The notes under the pieces were generated by a model. It was not told where the DNA came from. It made no database searches and was given only the letters and a program-made list of their open reading frames with translations. The position numbers and the translations under genes are program-made. Shown here one piece after another: positions 11,101 through 22,875 of a DNA stretch of 64,000 nt (position 1 is its first letter; each line of letters opens with the position of its first letter). Source of the DNA: Cyathus striatus (Eukaryota; Basidiomycota; Agaricomycetes; Agaricales; Nidulariaceae); contig JAOVFP010000007.1 in the NCBI GenBank assembly GCA_025738555.1, positions 3,844,001 to 3,908,000 of the forward strand, in the 5' to 3' direction.

Positions 11101-14100
11101 CTAATATACATTTATCTCGCCACCCTCATCTGGTGCTAAGTCGAAGCCACCCATATCCCTTGAATATAAGAGTTGTTTAAGCATTCTCTCTAAAGAATAC
11201 AACTTGTCGGAGACTTTTTTGTCCACCATATCATTGAGTCGCTCTTCCAGAAGTTTGAGTTCATTGGTATCGTTTTGTTTTTCATCGTCCACTGAATCGT
11301 AAATCCGCACTATGACATCAGTCGATTCATGATTACTGTGGTTCCGAAAAACAGGCCGCGTGTCCGATTTCCTAACAGAATCCACGTACAAATTCATAAC
11401 GTCCTTCGCGTCCCGTTTCAAGGCAAGACTTGCATGAGATGTTAGATAAGAACTTGCGTACGCTCTTAGTTCTGAATCCTTCGACTCTAATGTATCCGAA
11501 CTTGTGTCCTTTTTCAGATAACAGCTGTTGCATATGTAGACATCCGGTGCTTAAACATCAATGTTTCAATACTGAGTCTATGGCTGTTACAAAAGACAAA
11601 TACTTACGACATTCCATGCAGACCCAGCAAGGCAGAGTGATCGGCCCCACGCAGATCGCGCACGAACGTTTCTTTCGAGTTGAAGTGGCAGGCTTCCTAA
11701 ATTCGCTTTTAATTCGGCGTGACTTATCTTGGGCTTCAGGGATAAGAATCGCAGCTTGTGCGTCGACTAGTATATGCTTCGACTGAAGGAGCGTATGCGA
11801 GATACTATGCGAGAACGCTTCCTGCTTCACATCACCCTGATTGATGCAGTCATTACATAAATCAACGCCATTGGAAAAATCTTCCTTTATGCACGTAACG
11901 CATATATAGCGGTCATGTCTTATGTGGGTTCGACATCCATCGCAAACGCGAGTGCTATATGGGTAATAAATATGTAAAATTATTGCATGACAACACAAAG
12001 ACGATTAACACGAACCCGTGAGATGGCTGGCGCTGTAGTTGATATTCAGCAAGGGCATGATAAACGCGAGCATCGCCTGGATCCATTTCTTGGCGAAGTT
12101 TCTCTAGACGGTGCTCTTCGTCTGGAGTCAATTTGTTGCGCGCACGTATGTCCCCACTTTTAATAGTTAAAGTAAGCAAGTCATGGCCTTCGGCAATCCT
12201 AGCTACAGTGAACTCCCAAGTTCCTATTCGCTTATGGAAGCGATACTTGATAGCATTCCATACAAAAGTCCATCTGGATTCAGCGCTAATTTCTCCAAGC
12301 TCCTCTGGAGTGCATTTAAAGCGAGAAATATCTGCAGGAGTCCGTGTAAAGGCAAATGTGCCGTATTGTTCATTACCGTAGTCATATTCATCTGACTCAT
12401 CGTCTTCACCCGGAGGCTCTTCGAACTCCTGAACGGTTGCTTTATACCATACCCCGGTGATAGATTGCTTATCCACGCTAAACAATCCCTTCAGATTGAC
12501 AACCGAGCCGTCCGAGTCATATATAAGAGATAACATTGTATTGGAGGTATCATCCGAGTTGCTGGTGTTCTCGGAAAGCGATCCAAACACTCTGAAAAAT
12601 CCAAGGTAATGCTCTCCGGTTCCACGAAACTCCCAAAATCCAGTCTGAGAGCTTCTGTTAATAGATGAAATGTTAAAAGATAGCAAGCCGCCTTCAGAGA
12701 CTTGTGTTTCCACATGCAACCCGCCCTCGCCGATAAAACAATGCCCAGACCAATGCCCATTAAGCTCTGGTGCACTGGACTCTTCCCTGGAAATTAGAGA
12801 GTCATTGGCTACTACTGGAGCTTCGAATAAAAAGTCATCTTGTACTTCGTACTTCATATCGTCGGATGAGATGTGACCAATATATGGCAGGTCGTGTGAC
12901 TCGTGGCCTTCTTCGGAATGACTCCGAAACTTTCCACTTTCATCTGAATTATTGTTGGCATCTTCGTCGTTGTATGGATTATAGTCAGCTTCTTCATCGT
13001 CACCTGGATTATTTTCGGCCCCCCCACCTTCATCTAAGTTGTCGTTAGTCTCTCTACCAATGTATGGATCATCGTCCTCATCGTACTCATCGTCCGCGAC
13101 GAAGGAATACAACTCATTATCTCGTCTACGATATAGAGTTGAAGGGTCCCCATGAGAAGCAAGGAACTAAAATGATTCATCAGATTAACGTCACTGAATT
13201 TGCAATTACACACCATCCCAAACGCGAAGTCCTGAAAATGAGATTTGACGTCCAAGTGCATCTGCTTATATATGGCTAACGGTACTAAATTTCGCATTCA
13301 TCAAACAAGTTGTAATTTTCCTCACCTCCTAAATCTCGAGTGCGTTCATCAAAGGCCACGAATAACGACGAAATAGAGGTGATCGCAGGTTTGAACGCAT
13401 CCGTGCTTAGAATATGATAGCAGGAGTATTTAATTATGTCAAGGTGCCTTTGAAGGATGAGATACATAAGGGGGTATATATACTGCGTATGAGCTGTCAG
13501 CAGCTTTCCATCTCAACTATTATTCATTTAAATAAACTTACCCGCTCTATTCTACCGGGACCTGTAACCAGCGAGATTGTATCCGGAGAGTCGATTTGGA
13601 ACAATGCAGATTTCAACTGGCTTAGGAACATGGCCTCCTCTGCAGATGCGAAACTCCGAGAAAGATCTGCAAGCTCAGGACATACATTCACAGATTGACT
13701 GATGGATGTGGTGGATCGTAGTAGAAGATCGAGTCGGCAGAACATCCAGTTATCAAGATATTTACTGACGATTTGTCTGTTATCGTCGCGAACATAGCTA
13801 ACGAGTATTATCATTGCCTGTATCGTTGAGTAAATTTTGTTCTTGTACTTGGTGACGTTGAGTTGCCATCCTAATTTCACTGGTTGATCTTTGGCTGACA
13901 TGAAGTTTCTAGCTTCTCACCAGCTGCCCAATAAGCCAGCCACTGCAGTAATCTGAACAAGATGAATCTTAGTTACGATTGCTAACCTAGGGAGTAAAAA
14001 ATGAGACGTACGTCCAGTTTTGAGGACGACTGACGCAAAATGTGTTAACTTCTTTAATACTAATGAATCCGGTTCCGTCGTCATCGATTGCTTCCAGAAT

Positions 14101-15902
14101 TGGCTGTAGATACGCAACATTTACATATGAAAGGGTCCACTGATCCTTAAAATCAGAGCTTGGGGTACCAGCCTTCGGACCAAATGTATTTGTAAAATGG
14201 TCCCGTAGTGCTAAAACGAAATGACGAGCTTTGACACTTCCTTTCCATCCCTGGTGGTGTGTGCGTGTAAGGCGTATAAAACGTCAGAAGGTTGAGATCT
14301 GTATGACTTACCATTTCTTTCCATAGTTCTTGGAGAATCTGCACGAGCTAGTATTCAAACTCGTGCTAAGATGCGAATAAATTCGAACTCACATTATCTT
14401 GGATTTGAGCATGAGATCCGGAGTTGATTGCAGCGAGGATGTTATTCTCTTGATTTGACATTTGTGTGCCGAGATCCCTGATGAGTTTAGTTTGCATATC
14501 GAACTTCCTCTCCAAAACCGAGATATTCTTTTTAATTGCAACGTGAATGTCCTCCGACATTTCTTTCAGCAATGCTTTTCGATCTATAGTTATTTCTCCT
14601 CCATATCTTCGGGCTTCTAGTGAAACACTTGCAGGAGACCCGCCAACTTTCTTAACTAGCTTATCGAGTGCCGTGATATCTTGCACACATGCATCCGCTC
14701 CACCACGTTCTTCCACAAATTTGAGAGCTTCCCTCTCAGAAGGAGTAGCTGGCTTTCTCAACAACTCGAATAGAGCGTCGAGCTGCTTATTCTGCTTGTC
14801 TTCCACCAATTTGAGAGCTTCCCTCTCAGAAGGAGCAGCTGGCTTTCTCAACAACTCGAGTAGAGCGTCGAGCTGCTTATTCTGCTTGTCTTCCACCAAT
14901 TTGAGGACTTCCCTCTCAGAAGGAGTAGCTGGCTTTCTCAATAACTCGAATAGAGCGTCGGGCTGCTTACCCTGCTCGTCTTCCACAAATTTGAGAGCTT
15001 CCCTCCCAGAAGGAGTAGCTGGCTTCCTCAATAACTCGAATAGGGCGTCGAGCTGCTTACCCTGCTTGTCGAAACTCTCTCTCATAACAACAGACGTGTT
15101 AACCGTGATCGCCAACACTAGAGCATCTCTATGGTTGTTGAACGTTGTTAAGAAGACTGAAAATACGTCCTCGAATTTTTTTGATAAGAGAATTTTCACT
15201 TTAAACGAACTCTATAAGGTCATGCCATTATTTGGTATTGAAAAAACACATACTTAGGGTGTTTTTCTTGCCGAAAAGGTCGCATGCAGAGCCACAACTA
15301 CTAATATCATTCGCAATATCAGTCATTCGGCCTTGCAGTCGGTCTTCAATCTTTTTCCCGTCAGGCCCTAGGATATCAGGGTCCCGCACGTCACGTAATC
15401 TAAAGATTAACGATTAGACTTGGGGGAGGAGGTCGAACTACTACGAGATCGAGACAAACTGCAACAGGACGCTCATCATATCTTTCATCTGTAGCATAAG
15501 GACGAGGACCTTTCTATTGTTCTCGCGGCCCGTCTGGAGAACCTTTACTACCATCTTGAACGCCCCGACGGCCACTTTCAAAACTATGGCATCAACCTTC
15601 GAAAATAGATGAATTCAAAGCTAATACATACCACCAATATGTGGAACAAAAGTCTGCACTTGTTCCAAGACTATAATAAGAGCCTCCGAGTTGTCCAAAA
15701 CAGTATCTAATACCTTTTCCAGCCCCTTATGTGACGTGTTTACCTTCTCAGAAGCGTTACCTAGTTCAACGCACACAAAGGTAAGAGATGATCGCTAGCA
15801 TATTCAAGTACCATCCTGTCTCCTACCTTTGAACGCAGCATTAAAACCATTATTGATTGCTTTCTTATGCGCTTCTTCAAGGGGGTTCGGGGGAGATGGC
15901 AT
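11101..15902 (-). CDS. EF-hand and ZZ-type zinc-finger protein, agaricomycete family
   Basis: About ten exons are joined by short introns. The start at 15902 reads MPSPPNPLEEAHKKAINNGF. Then follow helical segments (LEKVLDTVLDNSEALIIVL; LMLQMKDMMSVLLQ; DPDILGPDGKKIEDRLQG) and a coiled region with four 30-residue repeats (14705-15064). Next come WKGSVKARHFVLALRDHF and a canonical EF-hand loop, DDDGTGFISIKE (14050-14085), which should bind Ca2+. C-terminal parts include a beta-rich segment (LNGHWSGHCFIGEGG to GTWEFTV). Two ZZ-type clusters follow, CDGCRTHIRHDRYICVTC and CAICVGPITLPCWVCMEC, and a terminal coiled coil (LEERLNDMVDKKV). An acidic insert (DDEYDEDDD onward) precedes the beta region. 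Domain order matches a family I know only from mushroom genomes; its cellular role is unknown. Frames are open across all exons, so the gene looks intact. Confidence 0.85.
14705..15064 (-). repeat. four in-frame 90-bp repeats in the coiled-coil exon
   Basis: Four 30-residue units, each close to KQLDALFELLRKPATPSERE plus ALKLVEDKQN, follow one another without change of frame. They differ by only a few substitutions, so the expansion is fairly recent. Confidence 0.9.
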
Positions 15903-16829
15903 GGTGTTATAACTTGTGGGAGAAACTAACTAGAAAAAAGTTCATTTAAGTACCATTTGTGATTTAGACGCTCTCGGGAGCTTCCGTTTGTACCTCCTCA
16001 CTGAAGACTAGTGTCCTCACACGGTTCAAACATCAAAGCGAGATACATTGATATTGCGGCCTGATGGTGAGAATTGTCTTGAATTAGTTGGTTGAAAGGA
16101 ACGACATACATAAGTACTTACATCTAAATTTGGTTGATATTTAGAGAAGTGTCTAATAATGGAAAGTTCGCTGGAGAATTACGTTCCATGTGGCACTATA
16201 CACTACAATATGGCAAGCTTAGTCTACAAGGTTCTCTCTTCAAGCGTGTCGCAAATACAAGAGCAAACTAAAATTGTACTCATGGTGTTAACAGCAGCTC
16301 GCGTAGAGTGGATTCTCCGGCACGATGATTTACAGCCTACGTGAATAAGAATATCAGAAGATGAGAGTCGTTCTCCATTTTCGTGAAGACAAACGCTCAT
16401 GGACCCCTAATAACTACCAGGTACGAACGGAAGAAGCTGCCACCTGTGAGATCATGTTAATCGCTTTGATGGGCGGGCGCACTTTCAGCTGACAAGCCAA
16501 TGACAAGCCACTTTCCATCTTCCTGCGTATAAATTAATCATCAAGTGGACCGCCTCACACCGCACCCGTACTTCGCATTGGCAGATCCAGAGTATTGGAT
16601 ATGGTACTTCAAAGGCGAGCGCTAGACTACCGCTAAATGGTCCAATAATAGGAATACGCCCGTGTAAGGGAAGCCTCAGAATGACGGTCCAGTATGAGTA
16701 AACTACCAGTTGCACAGTCGTGCAAACGGTAGATGAGGTGTTAATCTATGCCAGAAGTACCCAGGGACGCAGATAGCACGGAAGGAACAAGGGCTATCTA
16801 CATCATAGACTCCTGGATACTGAAGATAT
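15903..16829. other. intergenic stretch
   Basis: No gene is recognised. It should contain the upstream control region of the EF-hand/ZZ gene, but I see no defined element. Confidence 0.4.
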
Positions 16830-17088
16830 TGTAGAGCAGGCATTCTACCTGCATGGTAAAAATGCGTTTTTCATTTCCATTACCTCACTCCTTACATACT
16901 CCTGTTTACCTCGTGTTGCATACCTACATAACTGTCGTACGTACGCCTTGAGAAATCCAGCTTCGCATTCCCCCCCTTTCTCTCTCTCAAATGCGCGCTC
17001 ACTGGATCTGAAGGTTGGACGGATGCGCCAACCACTCGCATGATTTCTTTGTCGAGAGGATACCCCCAAGCCAATATCCTCCTCCACA
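16830..17088 (-). mobile_element. LTR-like element X, copy A (solo)
   Basis: A 259-bp element starts TGTAGAG and ends CTCCACA on the plus strand, giving TG...CA ends with a 6-of-7 inverted repeat. It is flanked by a 4-bp duplication, ATAT (16826-16829 and 17089-17092). A diverged copy in opposite orientation lies at 22655-24731 with its own duplication, GTGG. TG...CA ends and a short target duplication suggest a solo LTR; a short DNA transposon is the alternative. There is no coding content. Confidence 0.7.
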
Positions 17089-18094
17089 ATATGTTCCAAA
17101 TAAAACGCACCCACATATCCTCCACGTCTTAAATCAGCTTCTCGAGGCTTCTCGCTGGTCGCACACCATTGAGTAATGATACACAGATGTCGGTGACAGC
17201 AAAGCCCGTCTGTATGTAATGGCACAGCACGCCTAACCAAGGGTCATCTGCATAGGGCAGCTCCTGATAGAAGAGCATCCTCACTTCAGCTAAAGCGAAT
17301 GCCACCTTAACATATGCCTTAGGTCGAGGCTCTGTGCTTTTGGTTGTTCGCAGAGGAAAAACGCGTCATCTTAGATAAGTCAACACCACCAAGCCACAGT
17401 CAGATGCATTACAAACTCGTTGCTAACACATGACACACGCGGCGAATAAGACTATATGGCAGTAAGCATCTATACAAGGGAACAGGCATGAAGGGCACAC
17501 AAAAAAAGTCCCTTGTTGGAAGCTATTGCTTAGGCAGCAAGCTTAGATAAAGACTGTAAATAGACTTGATTTGTGCATCAGCAGCCCAACCTCGAGACCC
17601 CGTCCCGGATTGGAATTATTTGCTACAGAGCAATGAATGAAGGGTTTGTATATTCCCCGAGCAAATGCACAGCCATACACAACGCCCGGTCAGCAGCCAA
17701 CAACCACTCCCCTATTATCCATGGGAAGAGCATCAATCCGCTCCCCTTGGTAGTCCATCGTGGCAGCCGGATTGTCTACTCGTCTATTAGCACCCGCCAG
17801 ACGAAGGGCGTGAGTCATAAGCGGAGTGCCTTGCCTAAGGCAGGATTTTTACGACCACCACCTGAGCCGCCATAGCACTGAGTTACGCGGCAGCAAGCTC
17901 TGTAGCTTGGAGGTACCGACCACCCTCGGCGTGATAGTCTACTATCCCAGGCGTTTCCCCCCTAAATACACCTTCTCGAGGATAAGGGGGGCATCCCCAA
18001 CTTTAGTGAATAAATACTCCAACTACTTCCCCTTCCATAATCACACCGCGTAACAGGAGCGTCAAGAGCAACCATCACCCTCCCCCCACTCTGC
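17089..18094. other. intergenic stretch
   Basis: Only short open frames without recognisable families are seen, for example 17573-17875. Confidence 0.4.
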
Positions 18095-18290
18095 CTCACG
18101 TAGCATTAGCAGCGCCAGTAGAAGAATAAACATCGGCCAAGGGTCGACATCATCAAGCGGGGGCGCGCGAATAACGCGGCATAACAGGTTCCTCCTTTGG
18201 TGTTTCAACAGGTGCAGGACTAGGTGGAAGAGGAGGCAGAGTCAACGATTTCAATCCAGCGTCGGATCACATCAACTCCCACAATGCACC
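18095..18290 (-). pseudogene. decayed copy of the SEC2-like 3' end
   Basis: The sequence aligns with the last part of the SEC2-like gene just downstream of that gene's own stop. It shares the segment encoding LPPLPPSPAP, VETP and a following RRY-like stretch, and the terminal DVDPW region. Gaps and stops prevent translation. It is a broken tandem duplicate of the 3' end only. Confidence 0.65.
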
Positions 18291-18356
18291 TCCCCTCGGG
18301 CCCCTTCATCTCCAATGTATAAATAATCCAACCACCTCCTCTCCCATCGCTCCCAC

Positions 18357-19854
18357 TCACGAAGCAGAAGCAGCACCAGGAGTAGACGGAACGTCAGCCC
18401 ACGGATCAACCTCATCCAGCGCCGGCGCAGAAACCGGCATACTCATATCCACCAAAGACCCCGCCCTAGGCGTCGTATTACTCGGATAAGGATAAGGATA
18501 TCGCCGCGTAACAGCCTCCTCCTCCGTAGGCGTCTCAACATCATCCGTAGGAGAGCCAGGCGCAGGACTAGGCGGAAGCGGAGGCAAACTCAACGTCTCC
18601 GACCCAGGACGGGACTTGATGCCCGTTATCGACGACGAGCGAGACCGCGTTTTGATACCCGTTGTCGAAGATGATCTGGACCTGCTATTGCTGTCTGGTA
18701 GGTGCTCGGAACTATGGGATGTATAGTTACGTAGACTTCGATTCTCCCCTCGATGACTTTCAATGCGCTCCTGAGCGCTTCTTTTTCGAGCTGGAGCTGT
18801 TTGAGCTCTTCTTCTGTTTCGGCGCGTTTCATGCGTTCTGTTGCGACCATTTTGTTTGCCTGTGGATGAGGGGGTTAGTGGGAGTTTATGAGGCAGGAGA
18901 AAGAGGGAATGACGTGGACGACGGTGTACACGAGTGAAAACACAACTCACTTCCTCAAACAACGCCTGAGACAACGACTCCAGTTCACCCTCCAACTGAG
19001 CCTTCTCCTCCGCAATAGCCTTCTTTGCCTCCAACTCCTTCTTCAACTTCTTATTCACCTCCTCCAGCTCCTTATTCAACTTCTTCTTCTCCTCTTCTCG
19101 TTCCTTCTCCTTCTCCTTTGCTTTCTCTTTCTCCTTCTCCTGCTGCTGAGAAGGTAGCGTAGGCATAGACGGGGAAGTTAGGTGGTACGCTGCGGTTCCT
19201 GCCGCCGCCCCTGTCCCCGTACCGTTGGGCGTAGAAGGTCGACTTGCAGGCTTCGAAGGAGCAGCAGAGTTTGATGAAGAGTTAAAGCGGAATTTGAAGA
19301 ATCTGTTATCTTGTGCTGCTGTAGATGGGACAGGGGACGCAGTGGCTGAAACAGGCGTAACAGGAGCGTCCAAGTCTGCCGACTGAGATCTCTCGAGAGA
19401 CTCTCTGCCGGTACGCCGCCGCCATCCTACATCTTTAGAGCTACCGGATGTATCGCGCCGTAAAGCGTCTTCGAGCATCTCATTGTTCGAGATTACGAGT
19501 TGCAAATTCGACTTTGCAACATTAAGTTGAACCTCGAGATCTGCTTGTGTCTTATACGCTTCCGTTAATATTTGTGACTACATATCCATTAATAAAACGT
19601 ATATATCAGTCGTGGTTCACGTAGATGAGTTAAAAACGTACCAACTGAGAAACACGATCGATAACCATGTTCAATGCATATCTCAAATCGTCCTCCTGTC
19701 CGTGTGTATGCACGCGCCGAGCATCATGCAGCTCTTCCTCGATCTTGAGGAATATAGGATCCGAGGAAGCTTTGTGCTGTGTTGCATTTAGGCTATCGGT
19801 GCGACGGGGGAGGTTGGCGTTGCTTGACCCCGTGGTGGACGGGAAATGAAGCAT
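18357..19854 (-). CDS. Sec2p-domain Rab guanine-nucleotide exchange factor-like protein
   Basis: Exon 1 (19854-19642) begins MLHFPSTTGSSNANLPRRTD. Exon 2 (19577-18951) has a Ser/Pro-rich part followed by a long Glu/Lys coiled coil, ending with LEGELESLSQALFEE. Exon 3 starts at 18859 with ANKMVATERMKRAETEEEL. The junction LSQALFEE-ANKMVA is the signature of the Sec2p GEF coiled coil, which activates Sec4/Rab8-type GTPases on secretory vesicles. A further short intron near 18690-18750 is needed to reach the Ser/Pro-rich tail ending DPWADVPSTPGAASAS; its borders are unsure. Fragments of both ends of this gene occur next to it (18095-18290 and 22037-22153). The GEF role is inferred from the family. 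Confidence 0.8.
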
Positions 19855-20151
19855 TTGAAGTGGAATTTTAGAGAATATGGTACTAAGGAGAACGGTGGTG
19901 GTGGTTGTAAGGTGGTGGTGGTGTTAGCTGGGAGGAGAGATGTCGAAGACTAGCTCGGCCGTCGTGGTAGGCAAGTGGCCAGACCAATGTGACTGTGACA
20001 CGTACGCGTGACAAGTGCTAGTGACCGGTTGACCATGCCTCGAGAGTCTGTCCAAAGTCTGTCACCCGCTCCTATTTAACTTTTTTTATGGCCTAAGCGC
20101 TCGTGAAACCTGCCCCCCTCTTATCGCCTCTCATACCGTTTCGTTTGCATT

Positions 20152-21911
20152 ATGGAAAAGCATTTCAGCGTTAACGTATTTTCAGAATTATATCCGAAAG
20201 ATGACATGTAAGTTTATCTGGTCCCTCATTCATATTTGCCATTCTGACACCGAGTCGTAGTTTTAGCACTTCTACGAAGCAATGCGAGACCTGTGCTAAT
20301 TCTAACGATCCCAATTGTCCGTTGCCTAATAACAGAGAAGTGCTCATGTCCATCCGAAAAAACTCAGTACCAATGGGCCGTGATCGGCACAAATCGATCG
20401 CAACCACGTTCGCTGAACTTAATGAATTGTTCACCTGTTTTCAAGGATCGATCGCAGCACATCAGCGACATCGAGGCCATGAACTCTCCTTGTATATAGC
20501 ACTGAAAAGAAGTCTTTTCGCATCAATTAGAATAATACCCGATGAAATACTGTGCCACATCCTTCTTCTGGCTCAGACATCCAACATGGAGTTCAATTAT
20601 GTTCAGGACCAACACCCCCTCATTCGTGCATTTTCCGAGGTATCTTTCCATTGGCGTTCCATTGTAACGTCCTACCCTCTCCTTTGGTCGAACATCACTC
20701 TCGAAATAGATGATTACGTGGATATATGTCAAACACACCAACGACGATCGATGTCGAAACGTATGGCAAACCATTTCATAGAAAAGTGCATGTTTCATTC
20801 AAAAGAGGTCCCTCTCAGAATTAAATTCGGCGGATCTTTTACATTTAAAGTCCTTGCAAATAATTGCATTCAAGAACTTGTCCGCAGTGTTTATAGATGG
20901 GAGGTGATAACTATCGGATTGTGCGCTCTTCAAGAAATTGTGCGCCATTACATACCAGAAGACGCCGTGCTTACTTCTCTGAAGTCATTATCACTTCTGT
21001 CGGACTTCTTCGGAGGCAGAACTATAAATTTTGCACCTGCTCCATCCCTCATTAGGCTTGAACTTAGACACGTGGTTCGCCCATCCAAGAAACTTCTCCA
21101 TTTTCCATGGTCGCAGATAATCCACTTCGTGTCTCGCGATAACTTTTTCTTCACTGATGAACTTGTCAGCATACTTGAAGCTATGCCGAAGCTCACTACA
21201 TTCGAATTTTTAGGCAAAAAATCGATTTCGAAGGGAAAATGTATTACCCTTCCGAATCTACAAAGCCTAACATTACATGGAGTCAAGCGGCCCCTTTCCC
21301 TTCTGAATACCATTGTTACACCACGCCTTCATTCGCTCGACTTGACAATTCCCTACAAATATGGCGGGAGAGTTAGGGATGCTCCATATACTAGTGTCAT
21401 ACAGCTTCTTGGAAAATCCGCATGTTCACTGGAGGAGTTGACGCTTCGAGGAATACCCCTTTCCGCGCGAGAATGGCATGTCGAAGAATTTAGATCAGTG
21501 AAAAAGTTCCACTTATCCACAAACCTATTAGGATCCTGTCGTGAAGATCTTTGGCATTTGATGAAGAAGACTTCATTCCCGTTCTGCCTGTTCCCAGCGA
21601 TGGAGACCTTATATCTGCACATACATTCCAACGAAGAATTTGTGTCATGGCACGTGATTATCATGTTAGCCTCTCGCCTTCCACCCTGCCCAGAGGCGCT
21701 TGCCGAAGACCTGAATATGGGAGCCCCACACGACAATGTCGATACAGATGGTACCAGTTACCTTCGACAGGTGACCGTAGACGTGGACATGGTATTGGAT
21801 GCAACCAAAGCTAAAATTTTTGAAGACTTTCTTCAATTAAATGTGGCATGTCAGCCAGGTGTACTTGTGGACATAAGGTATAGAAAACCAGAGCCCTCGC
21901 GGTGTTCATAG
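20152..21911 (+). CDS. F-box protein, array member 1
   Basis: Exon 1 (20152-20207) encodes MEKHFSVNVFSELYPKDD. Exon 2 (20267-21911) starts with a CETC...C motif and a coiled segment, then the F-box SIRIIPDEILCHILLLAQ and FSEVSFHWRSIVTSYPLLW, followed by a long leucine-rich region. F-box proteins link substrates to SCF ubiquitin ligases through Skp1; the C-terminal part would choose the substrate. The acceptor used by paralogs reads TCTAC here instead of TCTAG, so splicing must move 9 nt upstream to TTTTAG at 20266, which keeps the frame and adds three codons. About 566 residues, no stops. Substrate unknown. Confidence 0.85.
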
Positions 21912-22036
21912 GAATGAGTTAATAGCTCTTAGTGGTGGGTCACCGCGGACTCAGATTGAAGTTCCACAGCATTTTACTTAGCAGTTTGAATCTACCTATG
22001 TACTGTGTAGCTTTTAACGATAAAGAATACTCTTAT

Positions 22037-22153
22037 TCGATCTTGAGGAATATAGGATTCGAGAAAGCTTCGTGCTGTGTTACGTTTAGGCTATCTGTGC
22101 GATGCGGGACGTTGGCGTTGTTTGACCCCGTGGGTGGACGGGAAATGAAGTAT
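22037..22153 (-). pseudogene. orphan copy of SEC2-like exon 1
   Basis: It matches the 5' coding end of the SEC2-like gene (counterpart 19738-19854), but the start codon is ATA instead of ATG and no further exons follow. It lies between F-box genes 1 and 2. The duplication that made the F-box array therefore probably included the neighbouring SEC2 start. Confidence 0.75.
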
Positions 22154-22390
22154 TTGAAGTGGAATTTTTAGACACTATGATACTAGGGAAAACGGTGGTA
22201 GTGGTGGTAGTGGTGGTGATTATGGTAGCAATGTGATGGAGGTATTAACTGGGAGGAGAGATATCGAACAAGCTCGGCCGTCGTGGTAGACGAGTGGCGA
22301 ATGGCCAGACCAGTGTGACTGTGACACGCTGATGTACACGTATGCGTGACACTCATACCTCGAGTCATCTGCCGTCCTTTTCAAGGCTTT
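22037..22390. repeat. direct repeat of the SEC2/F-box intergenic region
   Basis: It is homologous and collinear with about 19738-20060. Shared features include the GGTGGTGGT-rich run, CTGGGAGGAGAGAT and GCTCGGCCGTCGTGGTAG. The copies are diverged, so the duplication is not recent. Confidence 0.8.
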
Positions 22391-22875
22391 CTATCGATGT
22401 AAGTATTATTAGAAAATTCCACGTAAAGCTTTTTGAGCGAAGTGTTTTCTAACTAGCACTTGATAATTAATTACTTTCCAACGTTCCGCACAATCAACGC
22501 ACAATCAATGCACCAGATATAGGTTAATTCTTGGGAGTCCTTGGTGAAAAATGCAAATCATAAATTAGACTTCAGTTATATAATACGTAGTTTTGAAGTG
22601 TCCAGTATAACCCAGCGAGCTATAATACCTTAGTTCAAATATAAATGGGCGTGGTGTGGAGGAGGATATTGTGTTGGCAGTATCCTCTCGACAAAGAAAT
22701 TATGCGAGTGGGTGGCACATCCGTCCAACCCTTCAGATCCAGTGAGCTTGCGAGAGAGTGAGTTGGGGGAAAATGCGAAGCTGTATTTCTCAGAGTGTAC
22801 GTACGACAGATATACATATTACAATGACGGTAATGAACGAGGGAAGGATTTGTAATCGAAAATGCGGACACAATG

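Noticed and set aside
11430..11786. Plus-strand frame opposite the ZZ region
   Set aside because: Cys-rich appearance comes from antisense reading of the zinc-finger codons.
14547..15257. 236-codon plus-strand frame rich in Ser and Asn
   Set aside because: Antisense of the repeat exon of the EF-hand/ZZ gene, whose family motifs are on the minus strand.
18888..19157. Leu-rich plus-strand frame
   Set aside because: Antisense shadow of the Glu/Lys coiled coil of the SEC2-like gene.
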